Origin: DDH964 sp963806685
GTDB lineage: Bacteria; Desulfobacterota; Desulfuromonadia; Desulfuromonadales; DDH964
Assembly: GCA_963806685.1 (NCBI GenBank)
Contig: CAWDZB010000003.1
Coordinates: 1 to 64,000, forward strand
DNA length: 64,000 nt
Direction of reading: 5' to 3'
In this document: positions 58,648-64,000 of the stretch, one piece after another
Numbering within the stretch: the first letter of the stretch is position 1
Layout of the letters: the number at the start of each line of letters is the position of its first letter
Position numbers and translations under genes: made by a program
Notes under the pieces: model-generated
Told to the model about the DNA's origin: nothing
The model's input: only the letters and a program-made list of their open reading frames with translations
The model's database searches: none

Positions 58648-60333
58648 ATGAAAGAACGTTTGCGCCAGGCCATCAGTGCTGCGCTGCAGGCTTGCTTTGC
58701 TGCCGGGACCCTCAAGTCCGGCAGCCTTCCGGACTTTGTCGTCGAGGTCCCGGCCCAGGCCGGCCACGGCGATTTCGCCAGCAACGTGGCCATGCTTTTG
58801 GCCCGCCAGGAAAAGCAGGCTCCCCGCAAAGTGGCTGAAATTCTCGTGGCCACCCTCGGCGCCGGCGAGGGACTGTGGGAGCGGGTGGAAATCGCTGGCC
58901 CCGGCTTTATCAACTTTTTCCTTGCCCCCGGCTGCTGGTACCAGGTGCTCGACGAGGTCCGACGGCAGGGTCCGGCCTACGGCCGCAGCACCACGGGTGC
59001 CGGGAATCGGGTGCAGGTTGAGTTCGTCAGCGCCAATCCCACCGGCCCGCTGCATATCGGCCATGGCCGCGGTGCGGCGGTGGGCGATACCCTTTGCCGG
59101 CTGCTCGAGGCGACCGGCTGGGAAGTGACTCGGGAGTTCTATTACAACGACGCCGGAGCGCAGATCGCCAACCTGGGACTCTCCGTTCAGGCCCGCTGCC
59201 TCGGCATTGAGCCCGACGACCAGCGCTGGCCGGCTGACGGCTACCAGGGGGACTACATCCGGGATGTCGCCCGCAGCTACCTGGCCGGGGAGACCGTCGA
59301 CGCCGGCGACCAGCATGTCACCGCCGCCGGCGATCCCCAGGACCTGGAGGCGATCCGCCGCTTCGCGGTCGCTTACCTGCGCCGCGAACAGGATCAGGAC
59401 CTGGCCGCCTTCGACGTCCGCTTCGACGTCTATTTCCTCGAATCGAGCCTCTACGCCGAAGGCCGGGTCGATGCGGTGGTCGACCAGCTGACCGCCAACG
59501 GCTTCACCTACGAGGCCGACGGCGCCCTCTGGCTGCGCACCACCGCCTTCGGCGACGACAAGGACCGGGTGATGCGCAAGGCCGACGGCAGTTACACCTA
59601 TTTCGTCCCCGACGTCGCCTACCACCTGGCCAAATGGCAACGCGGCTTCGGCCGGGTGGTCAATGAGCAGGGGGCCGACCACCACAGCACCATCACCCGG
59701 GTGCGGGCCGGCCTGCAGGCACTGCAGGCGGGAATCCCCGAAGGGTGGCCCGAGTACCTGCTGCACCAGATGGTCACCGTGGTGCGCGGCGGCCAGGAGG
59801 TCAAGATCTCCAAGCGTGCCGGCAGCTACGTCACTCTGCGTGACCTGATCGACGAGGTCGGTCGCGACGCCACCCGCTTCTTCTTCCTGATGCGCAAGGC
59901 CGATGCCCAGCTGGTCTTCGACATCGATCTCGCCAAGCAGCAAAGCAACGACAACCCGGTCTACTACGTGCAGTATGCCCACGCCAGGGTCTGCAGCATC
60001 AAACGCAATGCCGTCGACCAGGAGCTGACCGTTCCCGGTCCCGGGTCGGCACCGTTGGGGGCGCTGACCCTCGACGACGAGCTGGCCCTGGCCCGGCTGC
60101 TGGCACGCTATCCGGAGACCGTGGCCGGCGCTGCCCAGCAATTCGAGCCCCAGCGCCTCACCACCTATCTGCAGGACCTGGCCGCCCTTTTTCACAGTTA
60201 CTACAACCGCAACCGGGTGCTCTGCGACGATGCGGAGATTGGCCGGGCCCGACTCTACCTGGCCGACGCGGTGCGCTTGGTGCTGGCCAATGGTCTGCAA
60301 CTACTCGGAGTTTCGGCCCCGGAAAAAATGTAA
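58648..60333 (+). CDS. argS: Arginyl-tRNA synthetase
   Basis: ArgRS charges tRNA-Arg. The 561-residue class I synthetase has an N-terminal additional domain (residues 1-105), EFVSANPTGPLHIGHGRG with HIGH at 136-139, the VKISKRAGSYV segment in place of KMSKS, and a C-terminal DALR anticodon-binding domain (FFLMRKADAQLVFDIDLAKQQSNDNPVYYVQYAHAR...). The SPOR gene follows with a GGGAGGA site within 14 bases, so the two are co-transcribed. Confidence 0.97.
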   Translation: MKERLRQAISAALQACFAAGTLKSGSLPDFVVEVPAQAGHGDFASNVAMLLARQEKQAPRKVAEILVATLGAGEGLWERVEIAGPGFINFFLAPGCWYQVLDEVRRQGPAYGRSTTGAGNRVQVEFVSANPTGPLHIGHGRGAAVGDTLCRLLEATGWEVTREFYYNDAGAQIANLGLSVQARCLGIEPDDQRWPADGYQGDYIRDVARSYLAGETVDAGDQHVTAAGDPQDLEAIRRFAVAYLRREQDQDLAAFDVRFDVYFLESSLYAEGRVDAVVDQLTANGFTYEADGALWLRTTAFGDDKDRVMRKADGSYTYFVPDVAYHLAKWQRGFGRVVNEQGADHHSTITRVRAGLQALQAGIPEGWPEYLLHQMVTVVRGGQEVKISKRAGSYVTLRDLIDEVGRDATRFFFLMRKADAQLVFDIDLAKQQSNDNPVYYVQYAHARVCSIKRNAVDQELTVPGPGSAPLGALTLDDELALARLLARYPETVAGAAQQFEPQRLTTYLQDLAALFHSYYNRNRVLCDDAEIGRARLYLADAVRLVLANGLQLLGVSAPEKM

Positions 60334-60346
60334 GGGAGGATTGCCC

Positions 60347-61051
60347 GTGAATCGCCAGGCCTATTCCCGCAGTGAACGTCGCATGGAACGCCGGCAGGTC
60401 CTGATCCTGCTGCTGCTGGTGGTCGCCACCGGTCTCGGTTGTTTCGCCCTCGGGGTGATGGTCGGGCGCAATGCGGCGCCGCAGGCGATGGCCAACCAGG
60501 AGGCCACCCCGACTGCGCCTCGTATTCCAGTGGCGGCCGCCCCACCGGTGAACGAGCCCCCGGCGGTGGAAGGGAAGACCCCGCCTGCCGCCGATGCGCC
60601 GGCCAACCTGACCTTCTACGACGACCTGCCGCGCGGGGCGCAGCCGCCCCTGGGGAGCGGCATCAACCTGCCTCCCCCCAAGGCGACGCCGCCCGAGCCT
60701 CCCGCACCGCAGCCGGCACCGTCTTCGGCCTCTCTCACCAGCAAACCCGTTGTTCCGGTACCGGTGCCGCCCCCGGCCCCGGCCACCAAGACGGCCCGGA
60801 CGCGGGCAGCGGCGAGTGGCAGCTACGTGGTCCAGGTCGCCTCCTTCGGCCACCCCGACGATGCCGGCGTCCTCCAGGCACGGCTGGCGAAAAAGGGACT
60901 GGAGGCCTACGTTCAGCAGGCCAACCTCGGCAGCAAGGGGATCTGGTACCGGGTTTTTGTCGGCCCGCTGGCCTCCTCCACCGCGGCCCAGCAGGTCGCC
61001 GCCCGGCTCAAGGCCGAGGAGAAGCTTTCCCCCCTGGTCCGCAAGCGCTGA
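60347..61051 (+). CDS. SPOR-domain membrane protein
   Basis: The 234-residue protein has a short cytoplasmic N-terminus, one transmembrane helix (about 17-37), a long Pro/Ala-rich periplasmic linker, and a C-terminal SPOR domain (SYVVQVASFGHPDDAGVLQARLAKKGLEAYV...WYRVFVGP). SPOR domains bind denuded septal glycans, so a cell-division site role is likely. GTG 60347 has GGGAGGA upstream. Confidence 0.9.
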   Translation: MNRQAYSRSERRMERRQVLILLLLVVATGLGCFALGVMVGRNAAPQAMANQEATPTAPRIPVAAAPPVNEPPAVEGKTPPAADAPANLTFYDDLPRGAQPPLGSGINLPPPKATPPEPPAPQPAPSSASLTSKPVVPVPVPPPAPATKTARTRAAASGSYVVQVASFGHPDDAGVLQARLAKKGLEAYVQQANLGSKGIWYRVFVGPLASSTAAQQVAARLKAEEKLSPLVRKR

Positions 61052-61058
61052 AACTGCC

Positions 61059-62072
61059 ATGTCCCGTGCCGAAACCGTTCTGGTCACCGGTGGCGCCGGT
61101 TTCATCGGCTCCCACCTGGTCGAAGCGCTCCTGGGCGAAGGCCGCCGGGTGGTGGTCTTCGATAACTTCAACGACTTCTACGCCCCGGCGCTGAAGCAGG
61201 CGAATGTCGCCGCGCTGCAGGTGGCCGCCCGCCGCGCCGGAGCCTCCCTGCGGGTTCTCAAGGGGGACCTGCGCAGCCGCTCCGACGTTGAGCGGGCGCT
61301 GGCGACCCTCGGTCCTCCGGAGGCGGTGGCGGTCGTCCATCTGGCGGCGATGGCCGGGGTTCGCCCCTCTATTGCCCGGCCGCGTCTCTACCAGGCGGTC
61401 AATATCGACGGTACCCTCAACCTCCTCGAGGCCTGCCGGGAAGCCGGGGTGAAGCGGCTGGCCTTCGCTTCTTCCTCCTCGGTCTACGGCAACAACACCA
61501 AGGTCCCCTTTGCCGAGAGCGACCCGGTCGATGCGCCGATCTCCCCCTACGCGATGACCAAGAAGGCCGGCGAGCTGCTCTGCCACACCTACCATCACCT
61601 CTACGGGCTGTCGGTAGCCTGTCTGCGCTTCTTTACCGTCTACGGTCCACGCCAGCGACCTGACCTGGCGATCCACAAATTCGCCCGGCTGCTCGCCGTC
61701 GGGCGGCCGATCCCCTTTTTCGGTGACGGCACCACCCGCCGCGATTACACCTACGTTACCGATACCCTGCAGGGGATTCTCGGCGCCCTGTCCTGGATCG
61801 AGGCAGCCGGCGAACCGCGCTACGAGATCTTCAATCTCGGCGAATCGCAGACCGTTACCCTCAACCGGCTGGTCGAACTGCTCGGCCAGGCGATGGGTTG
61901 TACACCCAACCTGGAGCGGTTGCCGATGCAGCCCGGTGACGTGCTGTGCACCTTTGCCGACATCGCCCGGGCACGGACCCTGCTCGGCTACGCCCCCCAG
62001 GTCAAGATCGAGGACGGCATCCGCCGTTTCGTTGCCTGGTTCCGCGAGGAAGGGGAAGGGACGGGCAAATAA
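61059..62072 (+). CDS. NAD-dependent nucleotide-sugar epimerase (UDP-glucuronate 4-epimerase-like)
   Basis: The 337-residue extended SDR protein has VTGGAGFIGSHL at the start, HLAAMAGVRPSI, SSSSVYGN with the catalytic Ser, SPYAMTKKAGE with YxxxK, and RFFTVYGPRQRPDLAIHKF. The MAGVR and GPRQRPD segments point to UDP-glucuronate 4-epimerases used for LPS or capsule sugars. It starts 7 bases after the SPOR stop. Confidence 0.9.
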   Translation: MSRAETVLVTGGAGFIGSHLVEALLGEGRRVVVFDNFNDFYAPALKQANVAALQVAARRAGASLRVLKGDLRSRSDVERALATLGPPEAVAVVHLAAMAGVRPSIARPRLYQAVNIDGTLNLLEACREAGVKRLAFASSSSVYGNNTKVPFAESDPVDAPISPYAMTKKAGELLCHTYHHLYGLSVACLRFFTVYGPRQRPDLAIHKFARLLAVGRPIPFFGDGTTRRDYTYVTDTLQGILGALSWIEAAGEPRYEIFNLGESQTVTLNRLVELLGQAMGCTPNLERLPMQPGDVLCTFADIARARTLLGYAPQVKIEDGIRRFVAWFREEGEGTGK

Positions 62073-62075
62073 CCC

Positions 62076-62104
62076 TTGACAGCCGGGGGCGGGTGCCCTA
62101 TATT
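62076..62104 (+). promoter_or_regulatory. sigma70 promoter of the initiator tRNA gene
   Basis: TTGACA (62076-62081), exactly 17 bases, TATATT (62099-62104). The tRNA begins 14 bases downstream. Confidence 0.9.
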
Positions 62105-62117
62105 GCAAAATCCATGA

Positions 62118-62194
<77 letters not shown>

Positions 62195-62204
62195 ATCGAC
62201 GCCT

Positions 62205-62236
62205 AGGGGGCCGCTGCCAGCGGTCCCCTGTTTCGT
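62205..62236 (+). terminator. Terminator of the initiator tRNA gene
   Basis: AGGGGGCCGCT and AGCGGTCCCCT form an 11-bp stem with a 3-base loop, followed by GTTTCGTT. Confidence 0.8.
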
Positions 62237-62277
62237 TGCGCCATTCGACGGGAAATCTCAGGCCCCATGGTTTCCCC

Positions 62278-62306
62278 TTGACAAGCTATGGGGCATGGGT
62301 TATAAA
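62278..62306 (+). promoter_or_regulatory. sigma70 promoter of the second CAT tRNA gene
   Basis: TTGACA (62278-62283), exactly 17 bases, TATAAA (62301-62306). The tRNA begins about 105 bases downstream, so a 5' leader must be removed. Confidence 0.88.
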
Positions 62307-62411
62307 GTACGCCTGCTGCCTCCGGGGAGCCCGGTGAATTCAGGGCAACCTATTGATTTTTAAAGAGGAAGTGCGGCGCGACCGAGTCGCGAGGCAAGCC
62401 CAGATTAATCT

Positions 62412-62488
62412 GGCGGTGTAGCTCAGTTGGTTAGAGCATGCGGCTCATATCCGCAGTGTCCGGAGTTCGAATCTCTGCACCGCCACCA
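62412..62488 (+). tRNA. tRNA with CAT anticodon (elongator Met; Ile2 possible)
   Basis: The 77-nt cloverleaf (GGCGGTG acceptor, TAGCTCAGTTGGTTAGAGCA D arm, TGCGG-CTCATAT-CCGCA anticodon arm, GTTCGAATC T arm, encoded CCA) has a paired first base, so it is not an initiator. The D arm resembles elongator tRNA-Met. tRNA-Ile2, whose C34 is modified by TilS, is the alternative; tilS is the next gene. Confidence 0.93.
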
Positions 62489-62495
62489 TTTATGC

Positions 62496-62534
62496 GAAGC
62501 CCTTCCCGGACCCCGGGGAGGGCTTCGTCTTTTT
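62496..62534 (+). terminator. Terminator of the second CAT tRNA gene
   Basis: GAAGCCCTTCCCGG and CCGGGGAGGGCTTC pair around a short loop and are followed by GTCTTTTT. Confidence 0.82.
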
Positions 62535-62559
62535 CGTTCCTCATTCCGCCGGTGTTGAG

Positions 62560-63930
62560 ATGCTCGACTCCGTATCCCGCTTCATTCGTCGCCATGCCCT
62601 GATCGCTCCCGGCGACCGGGTGTTGGTGGCGGTTTCCGGCGGCAGTGATTCGATCGCCCTGCTGGAAATCCTCCACCGGCTTGCGTCGGAATGGCCGCTG
62701 GAACTGGCGGTGGCGCATCTCGACCACGGCCTGCGTTCGGAAAGCGCCGCCGACGCTGCTTATGTCGCCGCCTGCTGCTCCCGCCTCGGACTGCCGCTGG
62801 AGACGGCGCGGATCAATGTCCGGGCTCTCGCCCGGGAGCAGAGGGGGGGGCTGGAAGCGGCGGCCCGGGAGGCGCGACGGGACTTCCTGGAGCAGGCCGC
62901 GGCTAGCCGCGGCTGCCGGGTCATCGCCCTCGGCCAGCAGCGCGACGACCAGGCGGAAACCGTTCTCGAGCGCCTGCTGCGCGGCAGCGCGGCGACCGGC
63001 CTGGCAGCGATGCGGCCGAAATGCGGCCCCTTCGTGCGCCCGCTGCTGGAATGCTCCCGGCAGCAGTTGCGCGACTTTCTGGTTGGCCGGGGCCAGGGCT
63101 GGCGGGAGGATGCGAGCAATGCCGACCAGGCCTTTACCCGCAACCGTATCCGCCACCAGCTGCTGCCGCTGCTGGCGACCTTCAATCCCCGCATCGAAGA
63201 GCGGTTGTCCGGTCTTGCCGCCCGGCTGGGGATCGAGGAGGCCTTCTGGGAGGAGCTGCTCTCCGAGCATGAAAGGGAACTGGCGACCCCCCTCGATGAC
63301 GGGTTGCGACTCTCCGTCGCCGCCCTGGCCCTCCTTCATCCGGCGCTGCGGGATCGCCTGCTGCACCGGTCTCTGGTGCGCGTCCGCGGCAGTCGGCAGC
63401 GGCTGCTGGCGGTGCACATCGAGGCGGTTGGCCGGTTGCTCGACGACGGCCTGCCGCAGCGGGAGCTGCACCTGCCGGGGGTGCGGGTGCTGCGGCGCTA
63501 CGACGTCCTCGATCTTCGCCGTTTTCCGCCCCCTGCGGCGGAGGGATTCCACCTGATCCTCTCTGCCCCCGGCCGCTATTCCATCCCCGGGGGGATGGTT
63601 CTCGAGGCTGTCCTGCAACCGGCCGTGGCCGGGGAGGGGCCCTGGACGGCGGAGTTCGCCGCCGGGCAGGTCCCTTGGCCGCTGACAGTCCGCAGTTTCC
63701 AACCCGGTGACCGCATCCGCCTGGAGGGGGGCGGGCGGCACCGCATCAAGGAACTATTGCGCGCCGCCCGTCTCCCCCGGGAAGTGCGGGCCACCCTGCC
63801 GCTGGTGATCGCCGACGAGATCCTCTGGGTACCCGGTCTGCGCCGCTGTCCCGGACGCGTTCCGGCCGGTTCCGAAGAAGTTCTGCGACTGACCCTTTCC
63901 GGGGCCGGATGGGCGACTAAAAACTTGTGA
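62560..63930 (+). CDS. tilS: tRNA(Ile)-lysidine synthetase
   Basis: TilS converts C34 of the CAT-anticodon tRNA-Ile to lysidine so that it reads AUA. The 456-residue N-type ATP pyrophosphatase has the PP-loop VAVSGGSDS at 23-31, AHLDHGLRSESAADAAYV, and LGQQRDDQAETVLERLLRG. The C-terminal part includes the TilS-specific IKELLRAARLPREVRATLPLVIADEILWVPGLR. An intact ribosome site is not obvious. ftsH often follows in this group, but the window ends too soon to tell. Confidence 0.95.
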   Translation: MLDSVSRFIRRHALIAPGDRVLVAVSGGSDSIALLEILHRLASEWPLELAVAHLDHGLRSESAADAAYVAACCSRLGLPLETARINVRALAREQRGGLEAAAREARRDFLEQAAASRGCRVIALGQQRDDQAETVLERLLRGSAATGLAAMRPKCGPFVRPLLECSRQQLRDFLVGRGQGWREDASNADQAFTRNRIRHQLLPLLATFNPRIEERLSGLAARLGIEEAFWEELLSEHERELATPLDDGLRLSVAALALLHPALRDRLLHRSLVRVRGSRQRLLAVHIEAVGRLLDDGLPQRELHLPGVRVLRRYDVLDLRRFPPPAAEGFHLILSAPGRYSIPGGMVLEAVLQPAVAGEGPWTAEFAAGQVPWPLTVRSFQPGDRIRLEGGGRHRIKELLRAARLPREVRATLPLVIADEILWVPGLRRCPGRVPAGSEEVLRLTLSGAGWATKNL

Positions 63931-64000
63931 TTCCGCAAGGGTTATGTTAGATTTCCGGTTACTTTTCCGGCCCGGACAAACAATCCGGCCCGGGACAGAA

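Overview
The window is a high-GC (mostly about 60-68% by eye) chromosomal segment. The gene set suggests a Desulfuromonadia / Geobacter-Desulfuromonas-type bacterium: a trp operon carrying both a classical TrpB and a TrpB2, SpmA/SpmB in a Gram-negative genome with LptD, a lone LigE-type ligase, GxxExxY and DUF2726 proteins, and sigma70 promoters of the TTGACA-N16/18-TAtctT kind. This placement is an inference from gene content, because no rRNA is present.

Layout. (1) 1-8,780: end of an MFS transporter, a DUF2784 protein, an RRM RNA-binding protein, a GxxExxY protein, a membrane-anchored DUF2726/zinc-finger protein, and the secreted methionine sulfoxide reductases MsrB and MsrA. The gaps are full of repeats, and two near-identical promoter / 21-codon ORF / terminator cassettes lie here. 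(2) 8,787-20,798: a defence-type island containing a decayed NUDIX gene, a PLD-helicase-DUF3427 protein (frameshifted), a 1,450-residue NTPase with a C-terminal nuclease-like motif, three HNH-endonuclease heads (two truncated, each followed by a different AT-richer membrane-protein gene; one nearly complete but frameshifted), and an Mrr-type membrane endonuclease. (3) 20,880-41,260: mixed housekeeping and accessory genes: an M23 peptidase, a DUF2059 lipoprotein, a LigD-type phosphoesterase, an MNT/HEPN toxin-antitoxin-like pair, a class II amidotransferase, spmB-spmA-LD-carboxypeptidase, a cupin, an EEP nuclease, a patatin, a Spy-like protein, an SDR, a GreB-like factor, a LigE-like ligase, a short asparaginase, a HIT protein, a double-ACT protein, a DUF1451 protein and a surface antigen. 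(4) 41,506-52,255: trp operon trpE-G-D-C-B2-F-B, DEAD-box helicase, uracil-DNA glycosylase, trpA. trpE carries a one-base frameshift in a G-run. (5) 52,318-63,930: MBL hydrolase, accD, folC, lptD, a ComEA-like HhH protein, an FtsB/DivIC-like protein, argS, a SPOR protein, a nucleotide-sugar epimerase, tRNA-fMet, a second CAT tRNA, and tilS.

The most unusual feature is the intergenic DNA. At least fifteen gaps contain arrays with a strict 7-bp period whose unit drifts along the array (AGCTTAC, AGGTGAA, GAGTCCC, GGCTGGA, CCTTGAA, TTTTGAG, TCACNNN). Other gaps hold a GTTGCG-based repeat that usually occurs as inverted pairs, a long-hairpin repeat (ATCCGAAGTGATC), a roughly 640-bp MITE-like element in two inverted copies flanking msrB, and a CCACRGAGAC inverted repeat. 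Seven consecutive gaps of the trp operon each carry one of these repeats, while the later gaps of the same gene string carry none.
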